Shown piece by piece: positions 26,067 to 36,799 of a DNA stretch of 38,402 bases. The notes under the pieces were generated by a model that saw only the letters and a program-made list of their open reading frames with translations, was not told the DNA's origin and did not search any database. The stretch is from an uncultured Candidatus Thioglobus sp. (GTDB taxonomy: Bacteria; Pseudomonadota; Gammaproteobacteria; PS1; Pseudothioglobaceae), in the NCBI GenBank assembly GCA_000205985.2, contig GG730002.1, positions 1 to 38,402 on the forward strand. The letters are read 5' to 3'. The stretch's first letter is position 1; each line of letters starts with the position of its first letter. Position numbers and translations under genes: made by a program.

Positions 26067-27825
26067 TTAGGAAATTAAATGCTTTAACGGGCTCTTAGAA
26101 GCCGCTTCTTCATCGCCTAATTCTTTCCAAGCATAACGTAATGCATCAGTACGACGCTCATAGAAACGATCTTTACCGTGCTTATCAACAAATCCAGAGC
26201 GAATTAAAACTTTTTCAATGCCTTCCATGCGTGCAAACAAAATTTCAACACCTGCAGCAGAACACCTGTCCAGCAAACCCGAGAGCATTTCTTCACCACT
26301 AGCATCAATTTGATTAATGCCAGCCATATCAACAATAATGTACTTTAAACAATGGTGTTTGTCAGCAATTAACTTTAGCATTCTATCTTCAAAATAACCG
26401 GCATTCGCAAAATAGAGAGAACCAGAGTACTTAACAATGGCAACTACTTCACAACGATTCAAATCATTATCAAGTGCATTCATAAACATGGTTGATCCGT
26501 CATGGGTTGAAAGCTCAGTAAATCTTGGCTCCATGGTGCGGAACAAGAACAAACCTAAGGATAGAATAACACCAATTACAATGCCGTTTTCCAAGTGTGG
26601 TGCGAATAATATTGTTAATACAAATGCAGTAACAGCAACAATAGCGTCGTGTTTCTCCACTTTCCATGCATGTAAAATCGGCTTAAATTTAATAAGGTTG
26701 ATGACTGCCATAATGATTACGGCTGCTAACGTTGCTTGAGGCAAATGATACAACAAAGGTGTTAGCCACAATAATGTAATACCGACAATTACCGCCGTTA
26801 CTACCGACGAAAAACCTGTAACTGCGCCTGCTGAGATATTCACTGCCGAACGTGAAAATGAGCCTGAAACTGCATAACCTTGAAAAAAGCTTGAAACAAC
26901 ATTCGACAAACCTTGACCCATTAGCTCTTGATCAGCATTAAGGCGTTGTTTGGTTTGTGCAGCCATGGCTTTCGCAATCGAAATAGCCTCCATAAAGCCA
27001 ATCAAACCAATCGTAATTGCTGTCACAATCATTTGGTTTATTATAGAAAAATCAAAATTTGGAACGGTTAAAGCAGGCAAACCCTCAGGAATGGAACCAA
27101 CAATTGCACCACCAAGACCGCCATCTGCTACTGGCATGCCAAAACTCATTGCCCAAGAAATAACAGTGGTCACTACTACTGCCAATAAAACACCGGGTAA
27201 TTTTGGTGCGTACTTCTTAACACCAATCATAATAGCAAAAGCAACAACTGCGGCAAACAGGGTCCATGCATGTGTATGTTGTGAAGCATTAGCTAAAACG
27301 CCCCAAACTTGTTCATAAGTATGCTCGCCTACGCCTTTTATCAACGCCAAATACCTTGGACAACTGCGAGGTGCCAATAATAATTGCAGCTGCATTGGTA
27401 AAACCAACTACCACAGGATGGGACAAGAAATTAATAACAAAACCAAGTTTTAGTGCGCCTAATGCAAATTGGAATATACCCACCAAAAATGCTAATAATG
27501 AAGCGTAAGCAGCATATGTCACCATATCTGCACCATCTGGAATGATTGTTGGAATTGCTGCTGCGGTTAATAAAGATACAACAGCAACTGGCCCCGTACC
27601 TAACTGCCTTGAAGAGCCCATAAGGGCGGCAATCATCACTGGTAAAAATGAAGCGTACAAACCGTATTGTGGTGCAAGACCTGCTAATTGTGCGTAAGCC
27701 ATTGATTGTGGCACTAATACCAATGCAACGGTTAAGCCTGCGACTAAATCCGCTTTTAATACGTTTTTATCTTTTATCTCATGAATCCAGGCTAAAAAAG
27801 GCAAGAATTTTGCAATCTTATCCAT
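26067..27825 (-). CDS. SulP-family anion transporter with STAS domain; one frameshift
   Basis: Two frames together encode about 585 residues of a SulP/SLC26 carrier. Residues from about 20 on show the classical signature LAPQYGLYASFLP and the TGP motif, then about 10-12 membrane segments, and a C-terminal cytoplasmic STAS domain (about the last 130 residues, IVDMAGINQIDASGEE). The frame breaks at the T4 run 27336-27339 on the plus strand; removing one base joins SKVFGVDK to GVGEHTYEQVWG. ATG 27825 is preferred to the upstream in-frame TTG 27837. Substrate could be sulfate or bicarbonate. It faces away from a second SulP gene that starts 195 nt away. Confidence 0.88.
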
Positions 27826-27875
27826 TTGTATTTCCAATTATGTATAAAAAAATAGCCAAATGCTATCAAGGCTCC

Positions 27876-27893
27876 ACTCAGAGAAGACTGAGT
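27876..27893 (-). promoter_or_regulatory. Inverted repeat between the divergent SulP genes
   Basis: ACTCAG (27876-27881) and CTGAGT (27888-27893) form a 6-bp inverted repeat with a 6-nt spacer, 51 nt upstream of the minus-strand sulP start. It could be an operator. On the plus strand a TATAAT at 27950-27955 is a candidate -10 box for the other SulP gene. Confidence 0.25.
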
Positions 27894-28020
27894 AAATATA
27901 TTAGTGATGCATTATATAATAATTCCTACATTTAATGTGTGTCATTTTGTATAATACTGATCTTGTCTTTTCAGACACATCCGTTTTAATAAATTTATAC
28001 AAGCACAAGGAATTAGATCC

Positions 28021-29676
28021 ATGAAACTCATTGAAAACCTACACTTTAACAACATTCGTGGCGACATTACGGGTGGCATTACGGCAGGCGTCGTTGCTCT
28101 GCCTTTTGCTATTGCCATGGGACTTGCCTCTGGTGCTGGTGCAATTGCCGGCCTTTATGGCGCAATCATTACTGGTTTTTTTGCTGCATTGTTTGGTGGT
28201 ACTGGTGCACAAGTATCAGGCCCAACTGGCCCTATGACCGTGGTCATGGCTTTGGTGGTTACTCAATTTGTGACTTTCTTTGAAGGCAAGATTGATCCGT
28301 TAACCGGCTTGGTCTATACTCACGATGCAGCCCTTGGCGCTGGTCTTACCATTGCATTTACCACGGTAGTTTTGGGTGGGTTATTTCAAATTACTTTTGG
28401 CTTGTTAAAACTAGGGCGCTTTATCAACCTAATGCCTCACCCTGTTACCTCTGGCTTCATGACTGGTATCGGCGTGATTATTATTATTTTACAAATCCCT
28501 CAAGTATTGGGTTTTTACGACATTAAGGGATCAACACTGGGGATTTTTTCTCAACTTGGCGATGTTCCAAATTATTTTATTAATACAGGCGCTATCTCAA
28601 TTGCCATCGTTACCATTGTTGTGGTTTATCTATTACCTAAAAAAATTGGGAAATTTATCCCGTCTCCACTGTTTGCATTAATTACTGGCACGTTGGTCCT
28701 GTTATTTTTTCCAGAATTCTTCTCGTCCAATGTAGAACCACTCAACAACATGATACTAGGAGACATTCCAACAGGTTTACCAACATTCCAAATGCCTTCT
28801 TGGGAAGCCAGTATTGTGGTCGATATGATCGCCTCAGGCATGATGCTAGCAATTTTAGGCTCAATTGATTCACTCTTAACCTCTTTAGTTTCTGATGAGA
28901 TTACTCGTACACATCACAAATCAGACCGTGAGCTGATCGGTCAAGGCATTGGTAATACTTTTTCTGGTTTATTTGGCGGTTTACCTGGTGCGGGCGCCAC
29001 AATGCGTACCATGACTAACGTTAAGGCTGGCGGTCTAACGCCGATCTCTGGTGCTCTACATGCCGTATTATTGCTAGCAATTGTTTTAGGTGGTGCGCAA
29101 TATGCCAAAGAAATTCCGCTAGCCGTGTTGGGCGCTATCCTGGTTAAAGTTGGCACCGATATCATTGACTGGGACTATTTAAAAAGTCTGGTTTCTGCAC
29201 CAAAATCAGGCGCTCTGATTATGGTTGTGGTTCTGGGAATTACTGTTCTTTATAATCTAATGGCAGCAGTTGGCGTTGGCTTGGTTATGGCCAGCTTAAT
29301 TTTCTTACAAAGAATGACCGATGTACAATTGGCCAGCATCGTATCCGTTCAAACCATTGAGGAGGCATCTCATCTTGATGAGGCCCATCAGGAATTAATT
29401 CGTGCCGGAAATACTCTGTTTTACCAACTTAACGGACCAATGAGCTTTGGTTCAGCAAAAGGAATTGTCAGAGATTTTTCCACAAAAACCAACTACAACA
29501 GAGTAATCCTAGACTTGTCCAACGTCCCTATTATTGACTATACCACTTCACGTGGAATTTCTGAAGTGTGTAATATCTGCACAGAAAAATCAGCAGAAAT
29601 TACCATTGTTGGTGCTAATACTAAAGTCAGACACTTTCTTGAAAACATTGGTATTGACAAGGCGTTCTTAACCTAG
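28021..29676 (+). CDS. BicA-like SulP anion transporter with STAS domain
   Basis: The 551-residue SulP carrier resembles the cyanobacterial Na+-dependent bicarbonate transporter BicA along its length, as far as I recall that sequence: LHFNNIRGDITGGITAGVV at residues 7-25, FFAALFGGTGA, SGPTGPMTVV, GLLKLGRFI, SGFMTGIG, ELIGQGIGNTFSGLFGG and GTDIIDWDYL. About 10-12 membrane segments are followed by a STAS domain (about residues 430-551). A bicarbonate uptake role suits an autotroph, but sulfate transport is possible. AAGGA precedes the ATG by 9 nt. It diverges from the other SulP gene and converges on rimM. Confidence 0.85.
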   Translation: MKLIENLHFNNIRGDITGGITAGVVALPFAIAMGLASGAGAIAGLYGAIITGFFAALFGGTGAQVSGPTGPMTVVMALVVTQFVTFFEGKIDPLTGLVYTHDAALGAGLTIAFTTVVLGGLFQITFGLLKLGRFINLMPHPVTSGFMTGIGVIIIILQIPQVLGFYDIKGSTLGIFSQLGDVPNYFINTGAISIAIVTIVVVYLLPKKIGKFIPSPLFALITGTLVLLFFPEFFSSNVEPLNNMILGDIPTGLPTFQMPSWEASIVVDMIASGMMLAILGSIDSLLTSLVSDEITRTHHKSDRELIGQGIGNTFSGLFGGLPGAGATMRTMTNVKAGGLTPISGALHAVLLLAIVLGGAQYAKEIPLAVLGAILVKVGTDIIDWDYLKSLVSAPKSGALIMVVVLGITVLYNLMAAVGVGLVMASLIFLQRMTDVQLASIVSVQTIEEASHLDEAHQELIRAGNTLFYQLNGPMSFGSAKGIVRDFSTKTNYNRVILDLSNVPIIDYTTSRGISEVCNICTEKSAEITIVGANTKVRHFLENIGIDKAFLT

Positions 29677-29705
29677 CAAGCTTGATGATGAGTGTGTTTA
29701 TTTAA

Positions 29706-30278
29706 TTAAAAATTATCGTCCCAATCAACCACAATTTGCTGTTTATCGATATCAACTGAAATCAGAAATGGTTCAATATATGGCACCCAATGCTCTTTTC
29801 TACCATTAACCACAAGCACACTGTTTGACCCGGTATCAACCAAACCGGATACTTTACCCAGTACAATTTTTTCTTGGTTAATAACATTTAAACCAATAAG
29901 GTCTTCCCAATAATATTCACCTTTATTGAGTTTTGGCAATTGTGACTTATTAATATAGATGTCAATGCCAATAAAAGTTCTTGCCTGATCCATATCATGA
30001 ACATCTTTAATCTGTGCAACAAGAGTTTTTCCCTGTTCTCGACCTTTAATAATATCAAGCGTTTGCCACTGACCATTTACCTCAATGTGCCACGGCTGAT
30101 AAGACAGGATGTTTTTTCGAGGATTTGTGTGTGAGAATACTTTTACCCAGCCCTGAATGCCAAAAAGGCCATTGATCTTACCGACCAACAGCCTTTTGTT
30201 GTTAGAAATGGAAGATGCTGAATTACTCAGCAGCCTTTTCCTCTTCTGTTGACTCCTCTGCGACTTCAGGCTTTGCAT
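29706..30278 (-). CDS. rimM: Ribosome maturation factor RimM
   Basis: RimM helps assemble the 30S head by binding S19. The protein has the RimM domain ([23 protein letters not shown], about residues 29-51) and a PRC-barrel half starting at [11 protein letters not shown]. The only ATG is 30278, which lies inside rpsP and gives a 56-nt overlap and an unusual basic 28-residue N-terminal extension (QKRKRLL). After the rpsP stop the frame has no ATG or GTG until TTG 30188, which would trim the first strand; an ATT at 30209 would give a natural length but is a rare start. The start is therefore uncertain; the identity is not. Confidence 0.88.
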   Translation of the reverse strand: MQSLKSQRSQQKRKRLLSNSASSISNNKRLLVGKINGLFGIQGWVKVFSHTNPRKNILSYQPWHIEVNGQWQTLDIIKGREQGKTLVAQIKDVHDMDQARTFIGIDIYINKSQLPKLNKGEYYWEDLIGLNVINQEKIVLGKVSGLVDTGSNSVLVVNGRKEHWVPYIEPFLISVDIDKQQIVVDWDDNF

Positions 30279-30726
30279 CTTCTACCGGTGCTTCTTCTGA
30301 AACTTCTTCAGCACTTGCGGCCTCCGCTTCGGCGGCTGCCTTAGCTTCAGCTTCTTCTGCTGCTTTCGCCTCAGCTGCTGCTTTGGCCTCTTCGTCCGCT
30401 TTTGCTTTTACTTGTGCTGCTAATTTAGCTGCTACTGCTGCTGCTCTAACACCTTGTGCTGCAACACGTTTTTCACGAATTGAAGGGTCTTTAAACTCTT
30501 TAACAAGTTGCTTAACACGATCAGAGATTTGTGCACCTTTCGATGTCCAGTAATCTAATCTGTCTTCTTCGATGGTAAGCCTAACTTCTTGTCCGCGAGC
30601 CACTGGATTAAAATATCCAATACGCTCAATGTAACCACTGTCTCTACGTTTTCTAGAGTCTGTTGCTACAATTGAATAAAAAGGTTTTTTCTTGGCTCCA
30701 CCTCGGGCTAGTCTAATTTTAACCAT
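30223..30726 (-). CDS. rpsP: 30S ribosomal protein S16 with long acidic/alanine-rich tail
   Basis: The first 80 residues are a normal S16 ([20 protein letters not shown], then RIGYFNP and [13 protein letters not shown]). Residues 81-167 are a low-complexity tail dominated by Ala, Glu and Lys ([20 protein letters not shown]), predicted as a long helix that turns acidic at the end. S16 is usually 80-90 residues, so this doubles its length. AAGGAG lies well placed before the ATG. purB stops 58 nt upstream, and the end overlaps the annotated rimM start. Confidence 0.93.
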   Translation of the reverse strand: MVKIRLARGGAKKKPFYSIVATDSRKRRDSGYIERIGYFNPVARGQEVRLTIEEDRLDYWTSKGAQISDRVKQLVKEFKDPSIREKRVAAQGVRAAAVAAKLAAQVKAKADEEAKAAAEAKAAEEAEAKAAAEAEAASAEEVSEEAPVEDAKPEVAEESTEEEKAAE

Positions 30727-30756
30727 GGGTTTTTTGCTCCTTTTATATTAATAATA

Positions 30757-30776
30757 CTCATACCGAAAAGTATAAG
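30757..30776 (-). promoter_or_regulatory. Hairpin in the rpsP leader
   Basis: CTTATAC and GTATGAG (minus strand, 7 bp with one G-U) flank a 6-nt loop in the 58-nt purB-rpsP gap. It might end purB transcription partly or act as a leader control site for rpsP. Evidence is only the fold. Confidence 0.25.
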
Positions 30777-30784
30777 ACGCGAAA

Positions 30785-32167
<1,383 letters not shown>

Positions 32168-32227
32168 TTAAGTTAAATCAAATAAATGATAAAATTATAC
32201 GCTTTATATGATTCACTTTTTACGCAG

Positions 32228-34786
32228 ATGAAAACAGCCTATTTAGCTCACATTGAAGAGCGCGCTAAAGATAATTTACCACCACTGGTATTAAATGCAG
32301 AACAAACTCAATCCGTGGTTGAAAAATTAATTAATGGCGATGATGAAAAATTTTACCTGGATTTATTGACTCATCGAGTGCCTCCAGGTGTAGATGAGGC
32401 TGCCTATGTCAAAGCCAGCTTTTTGGCTAGTGTTGCCAAAGGTGAACAGACTTGCAATGCAATTGACCAAGCACAGGCAACGTTTTTATTAGGCACCATG
32501 TTGGGCGGTTATAACATATCACCATTGATCGAGCTATTAGAAATTGGCACGACAGCACAAGTAGCTTGTGATGCTCTATCAAAAACATTATTAATTTATG
32601 AAGCCTATCAAACGATTGTGGAGAAATCAATTGACAATACTTTTGCTAAGCAGGTCGTTGATAGCTGGGTAGATGCCGATTGGTTTACAACCAAAGAAGA
32701 ATTACCAAAAGAAATTAAACTAACCGTCTTTCGCGTAGAAGGTGAGATTAATACTGATGATTTATCGCCGGCAACTGAGGCATGGTCACGTCCCGATATT
32801 CCACTGCATGCTCAATCAATGTTGGTTAAAAAAATGGACGATCCGCTAGAAATCATTGCACAACTTAAAGAAAAAGGCTTGCCGCTTGCTTTTGTTGGTG
32901 ATGTTGTGGGTACTGGGTCTTCACGTAAATCAGCCATTAACTCTGTACTGTGGCACATGGGTAATGACATTAATTATGTGCCAAATAAGCGTGGTGGTGG
33001 CGTGGTACTAGGTGGCAACATTGCGCCAATCTTCTTTAACACAGCGGAAGACTCAGGGGCACTGCCTATTGAGTGTGACGTAACCAAGATGAACATGGGT
33101 GATGAAATTACCATCTACCCATACGAGGGGAAAATTACTAACGCCAGTGGCGAGACTATTTCTACTTTTGAATTATCGCCAACCACCATGCCAGATGAAG
33201 TGCGTGCAGGCGGCCGTATTCCACTGATTATTGGCAGAGGCCTTACAGACAAAACCCGTCAAGATTTAGGGCTGCCAGTGAGTAAGGTTTTCTTACGCCC
33301 ACAAGATGCCAGCAATAGTAGCGTAGGCTATACTTTAGCACAAAAAATTGTAGGTAAAGCTTGCGGTGTTAAAGGCATTCGTCCAGGTACGTATTGCGAA
33401 CCGCGCATGACCACCGTCGGTTCACAAGACACCACTGGTGCAATGACTCGTGATGAATTAAAAGAGCTAGCTTGTTTGGGCTTCTCAGCAGACTTAGTCA
33501 TGCAAAGTTTTTGTCATACGGCGGCTTATCCAAAACCAGTTGATTTAGAGCTCCAGCATTCATTGCCTGATTTTATGCAATCCCGTGGCGGTGTGGCGCT
33601 TAAACCGGGCGATGGTATTATTCACTCGTGGCTTAATCGCATGTTGCTACCCGATACAGTAGGCACAGGTGGTGACTCACACACACGATTCCCAATTGGT
33701 ATTAGCTTTCCTGCTGGATCTGGTTTGGTAGCTTTTGGCGCTTCAATCGGTGTTTTACCACTTGACATGCCAGAATCAGTATTGGTCAAATTTAGTGGCG
33801 CCATGCAAGAGGGCATAACACTACGCGACCTGGTGAATGCTATTCCATACGTCGCCATTCAGCAAGGGTTATTGACCGTTGAAAAATCCAACAAGAAAAA
33901 TATCTTTTCGGGTCGTATCTTAGAAATCGAAGGCTTGGGAGATCTTAAGATAGAACAAGCCTTTGAGCTTACTGATGCCTCTGCTGAACGCTCAGCTAAC
34001 GGCTGCACAATCAAGCTCAACAAAGAGCCAGTGTCGGAATACTTACAATCTAACATTGCCCTACTATCATCGATGATAGAGATGGGCTACGAAGATAAGA
34101 AGACCATCGCTCGTCGTATTCAAGCCATGCAAAAATGGTTAGACGCGCCTGAACTTTTAAAGGCGGATGATAATTGTGAATACGCTGCGGTAATCGAGAT
34201 AAACCTTGATGAAATCAAGGAGCCTATTCTAGCTTGTCCTAATGATCCAGATGATGTTAAGCTACTTTCAGATGTTGCCAATACTGCTATTGATGAAGTA
34301 TTTATTGGCTCATGCATGACTAATATCGGCCACTTTAGAGCGACTGCCCAGTTATTAAAAGACCAATCAAAATTACCAACTGAGCTTTGGGTTGCGCCAC
34401 CTACTCGTATGGATGAGGCGCAACTTAGGAAAGAAGGCATCTACAAGGTTTTTGATGCAATTACTAAGCATACTGAGATACCAGGTTGCTCGCTTTGTAT
34501 GGGCAATCAGGCTCGTGTTAATAATAATGCCACCGTAGTCTCAACCTCAACACGCAATTTTCCAAATCGCCTAGGCGATGGTGCGAACGTTTACTTATCT
34601 TCTGCCGAAGTAGCAGCCATTTCAGCAAAATTAGGCCACATTCCTACCGTTGATGAATACTTAAATGCGATGCGAGCAATCAAACCAATATCGACTGATA
34701 TTTACCAATACCTTAACTTTGATCGGATATCAGAATACCGAGAAGCGATTGGACACATTGCGCTTGATACTATTCTTGAAGAGTAA
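32228..34786 (+). CDS. acnB: Aconitate hydratase B
   Basis: AcnB interconverts citrate and isocitrate through a [4Fe-4S] cluster. The protein of about 852 residues shows the AcnB order: HEAT-like N-terminal domain ([18 protein letters not shown]), swivelling domain ([20 protein letters not shown]), then three catalytic domains with cluster cysteines in [12 protein letters not shown] and [11 protein letters not shown] and the [15 protein letters not shown] signature. ATG 32228 matches the family start ([14 protein letters not shown], like E. coli MLEEYRKHVAERA); an in-frame ATG at 32186 would add 14 residues. Neither has a strong ribosome site. It ends in a bidirectional terminator. Confidence 0.95.
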   Translation: MKTAYLAHIEERAKDNLPPLVLNAEQTQSVVEKLINGDDEKFYLDLLTHRVPPGVDEAAYVKASFLASVAKGEQTCNAIDQAQATFLLGTMLGGYNISPLIELLEIGTTAQVACDALSKTLLIYEAYQTIVEKSIDNTFAKQVVDSWVDADWFTTKEELPKEIKLTVFRVEGEINTDDLSPATEAWSRPDIPLHAQSMLVKKMDDPLEIIAQLKEKGLPLAFVGDVVGTGSSRKSAINSVLWHMGNDINYVPNKRGGGVVLGGNIAPIFFNTAEDSGALPIECDVTKMNMGDEITIYPYEGKITNASGETISTFELSPTTMPDEVRAGGRIPLIIGRGLTDKTRQDLGLPVSKVFLRPQDASNSSVGYTLAQKIVGKACGVKGIRPGTYCEPRMTTVGSQDTTGAMTRDELKELACLGFSADLVMQSFCHTAAYPKPVDLELQHSLPDFMQSRGGVALKPGDGIIHSWLNRMLLPDTVGTGGDSHTRFPIGISFPAGSGLVAFGASIGVLPLDMPESVLVKFSGAMQEGITLRDLVNAIPYVAIQQGLLTVEKSNKKNIFSGRILEIEGLGDLKIEQAFELTDASAERSANGCTIKLNKEPVSEYLQSNIALLSSMIEMGYEDKKTIARRIQAMQKWLDAPELLKADDNCEYAAVIEINLDEIKEPILACPNDPDDVKLLSDVANTAIDEVFIGSCMTNIGHFRATAQLLKDQSKLPTELWVAPPTRMDEAQLRKEGIYKVFDAITKHTEIPGCSLCMGNQARVNNNATVVSTSTRNFPNRLGDGANVYLSSAEVAAISAKLGHIPTVDEYLNAMRAIKPISTDIYQYLNFDRISEYREAIGHIALDTILEE

Positions 34787-34800
34787 TATTTACTAGCGGA

Positions 34801-34840
34801 CAATAAAAAGCCGCTTATTTCAGATAGCGGCTTTTTATTG
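34801..34840. terminator. Bidirectional terminator between acnB and rpmB-rpmG
   Basis: A perfect 15-bp stem (34801-34815 with 34826-34840, CAATAAAAAGCCGCT and complement) with a 10-nt loop has A-runs on one side and T-runs on the other, so it can end both acnB and the convergent rpmG transcript. Confidence 0.93.
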
Positions 34841-34857
34841 GAATTTTTTAAAGAAAC

Positions 34858-35013
34858 TTATTTAATTTTTGTTTCTTTGTACATCACATGTTTTCTAACA
34901 ACAGGGTCAAACTTTTTAACTTCCACCTTTTCTGGGTGAAGGCGTTTGTTTTTAGTTGTTGTATAAAAATGACCCGTTTTGGCTGATGATACTAATTTAA
35001 TCTTTTCTCTCAT
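34858..35013 (-). CDS. rpmG: 50S ribosomal protein L33
   Basis: A 51-residue protein starting [20 protein letters not shown] and ending YKETKIK is a typical gammaproteobacterial L33 with the TKNKR and [12 protein letters not shown] segments. It is the Cys-free, zinc-independent type. It lies 9 nt after rpmB on the same strand, the conserved rpmB-rpmG pair, with a GGAGTAAAG site before the ATG. Transcription ends at the shared terminator. Confidence 0.95.
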   Translation of the reverse strand: MREKIKLVSSAKTGHFYTTTKNKRLHPEKVEVKKFDPVVRKHVMYKETKIK

Positions 35014-35022
35014 ACTTTACTC

Positions 35023-35259
35023 CTAAACCTTTTCGCCACGTGCACGGATTTCTGCTAATACGGTATCAATGCCTTTCTTATCGACAATACGCAAACCCTT
35101 TGCAGTTAACTTTAATTTTACAAAACGATTTTCACTCTCCACCCAAAAACGGTGCGTGTGAAGATTTGGATAAAAACGACGACGCGTTCTGTTGTTCGCG
35201 TGTGATACATTATTACCACTAATCGGGCGCTTACCGGTGACTTGACATATCTTTGCCAT
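35023..35259 (-). CDS. rpmB: 50S ribosomal protein L28
   Basis: The 78-residue protein starts [12 protein letters not shown] and carries [19 protein letters not shown] and the [19 protein letters not shown] segment, all standard for proteobacterial L28. First gene of the rpmB-rpmG operon; its promoter should lie in the AT-rich 120 nt before tRNA-Ser, which is read the other way. Confidence 0.96.
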   Translation of the reverse strand: MAKICQVTGKRPISGNNVSHANNRTRRRFYPNLHTHRFWVESENRFVKLKLTAKGLRIVDKKGIDTVLAEIRARGEKV

Positions 35260-35341
35260 AACTAACTTACCAAAAATCTAAAAGAAAGGAATTATACTTA
35301 AAAAATACAAGTTTTCAAAGCTAAATTATATAAATATCCTA

Positions 35342-35370
35342 TTTACTATTGGGCCAACAAACGGTATTAT
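35342..35370 (+). promoter_or_regulatory. Promoter of tRNA-Ser
   Basis: TTTACT (35342-35347) and TATTAT (35365-35370) with 17-nt spacing sit 11 nt upstream of the mature tRNA 5' end. The position and spacing are good for a tRNA promoter. Confidence 0.55.
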
Positions 35371-35381
35371 AACCACCCATT

Positions 35382-35471
35382 GGAGGGATGGCAGAGCGGC
35401 TGAATGCACTGGTCTTGAAAACCAGCAAGGGTTAATACCCTTCCAGGGTTCAAATCCCTGTCCCTCCACCA
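35382..35471 (+). tRNA. tRNA-Ser (anticodon UGA)
   Basis: A 90-nt class II tRNA with acceptor GGAGGGA/TCCCTCC, anticodon loop CTTGAAA (anticodon TGA at 35416-35418), a long variable arm (AAGGGTTAATACCCTT), T-loop TTCAAAT and encoded CCA at 35469-35471. It reads UCN serine codons. Its 3' end faces the element remnant with an integrase fragment, so it is a likely attachment gene. Confidence 0.97.
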
Positions 35472-35512
35472 AATTACCCCTTATGTAGCAACGTTTACAA
35501 GATAATTTTTTA

Positions 35513-35538
35513 AAAGTTTCACTACATTTTCACTACAT
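35513..35538 (+). repeat. 26-nt repeat, copy 2 (candidate recombinase-binding site)
   Basis: Matches 553-578 at 24 of 26 positions. Within this copy the unit TTTCACTACA occurs twice in tandem, at 35517-35526 and 35528-35537, one helical turn apart (11 nt), as expected for recombinase arm-type sites. A partial inverted copy (TGTAGC) lies at 35484-35489 nearer the tRNA. Confidence 0.6.
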
Positions 35539-35604
35539 ACAAAAAAACACCCCATTAATTCACTAGCTTTTTTAGCTCTAGATATTGTTATTTTTTGTTA
35601 AGAA

Positions 35605-36351
35605 TTAATTTGCTGGCTGAGGGATTTTTCCATCTATTTGAAAGAATGTATATGGATAACGATATACCTTGTTGTGATGATCGCATCGAAATAACACTTG
35701 ATCGCCGTCCGTTTCACAAAACCACTGCGTTGTATCTACTGGCTTCTTACTGGCTAAGGCCTCAATATCAAATAATGCCACATTAATCCCCTCTTCAGGA
35801 TCTCTTGCTGAGATATATTCAAAGGCTTTAATGCCAAAAGATCTCATCGCATTACCGAGCCTCTGAGTTGCCTTATAATTACTAGAATCCGTTAGTATGC
35901 TCTTATGCTGTACGAATGGTTCTAATTGAAGTTGAGCACCATATTTTGACTTGTAGTCAACTGACAAAACGGTATGCTGCGTTCTTAATTTTGAACTAGG
36001 CGATGAACTCATGCCTATCCAAAAAATAAATCTATAGTAAGCTGCTTCACACATAAGAGTAGTTATAGATTTTGATCCAAAGAATAGACTTGTCTCGGTT
36101 TTTGAACCAAATCGAGAGCCCCAATCCAACGGAGGATATCTAAATGGCGTTGAAAGCAAGTAATGAATATTCTTATCTGTACTTTCAGATTTAGGCTTGG
36201 TCTCTTCTATCATTTGCTCCAAAAGTAACTGCTCTTCTAAAGAGTCTACCAGTCCCATTGTAGCAACTTGCTCTTGACTTTCAACAATCCGAAACATTGA
36301 ACTACTAACCGCACTCATGCCCGATTCTTCAATAAGCCCTTCCCAATTCAT
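35605..36351 (-). CDS. RES-domain toxin (NAD+ phosphorylase type)
   Basis: This 248-residue protein has the RES domain, named for conserved Arg, Glu and Ser. They are visible as R80 in WGSRFG (R71 in TPFRYPP is a second conserved Arg), E102 in CEAAYYRF and S181 in EYISARDPEEGINVALFD. RES toxins characterised so far degrade NAD+ (phosphorolysis or hydrolysis) and stop growth unless bound by a partner Xre/MbcA antitoxin. The first 60 residues, before the domain, are Glu/Ser-rich. The gene begins 2 nt after the antitoxin stop, in the usual antitoxin-toxin order. It is intact although the antitoxin frame is broken. Confidence 0.85.
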   Translation of the reverse strand: MNWEGLIEESGMSAVSSSMFRIVESQEQVATMGLVDSLEEQLLLEQMIEETKPKSESTDKNIHYLLSTPFRYPPLDWGSRFGSKTETSLFFGSKSITTLMCEAAYYRFIFWIGMSSSPSSKLRTQHTVLSVDYKSKYGAQLQLEPFVQHKSILTDSSNYKATQRLGNAMRSFGIKAFEYISARDPEEGINVALFDIEALASKKPVDTTQWFCETDGDQVLFRCDHHNKVYRYPYTFFQIDGKIPQPAN

Positions 36352-36353
36352 TA

Positions 36354-36716
36354 TTAAACTTTACCTCTAATTGCATCTAAATATCCGACAACAGTCATCA
36401 ATCCTGAAATGGATTGAATTTGCTCTGCAGGAATACCGCGAGTATGCGAATTTAGTGTGCGCATCCAGTGTTTGATTTGCTTGTTATCTCCGCCGACCAA
36501 TACAAAAATAGCACGGTAAATTCTAATGAAGATTTTAGCTATTTCACCAGTTTTACTGTCTGGGTCAACTGAACTACGACTAATCGATGACTGTCCTTTT
36601 CCAATTATTTTGCCAAGTTCTTTTTGAGTCAGACCCCATCTCTTTCCCTGCTTTTTAAATAGGCATTGGTCAATACATCTAATTTATTAATTTTATTTTT
36701 TTTCAGAAATACTCAT
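36354..36716 (-). CDS. Xre/MbcA/ParS-type antitoxin (two homopolymer indels)
   Basis: No long uninterrupted frame exists, but three frame segments join to about 120 residues. After ATG 36716 (AAGGAG 7 nt before) one extra A in the A8 run (plus-strand T8 36696-36703), then one missing A in the A5 run (T5 36652-36656), restore MSISEKNKINKLDVLTNAYL, then KKQGKRWGLTQKELGKIIGK, a helix-turn-helix. The C-terminal half (W-MRTLNSHTRGIPAEQIQ, ending VVGYLDAIRGKV) is the DUF2384 toxin-binding domain. It would bind the RES toxin and its own promoter. Its stop is 2 nt from the toxin start. The net length change is zero, so the breaks are either read errors or real slippery runs. Confidence 0.75.
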
Positions 36717-36799
36717 GTCATTTCTCCTTTTATTACTAAATATATGCTATATAGATATTATATACCTTATTTATGAAATAACGCATAATTAGTTATAAA

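Noticed and set aside
35382-35471. tRNA-Ser 3' end as source of the orphan fragment at 669-691
   Set aside because: The acceptor and T-arm differ (CTGTCCCTCCACCA against CTCTCCTTCCGCACCA), so the fragment comes from another tRNA, probably tRNA-Leu.
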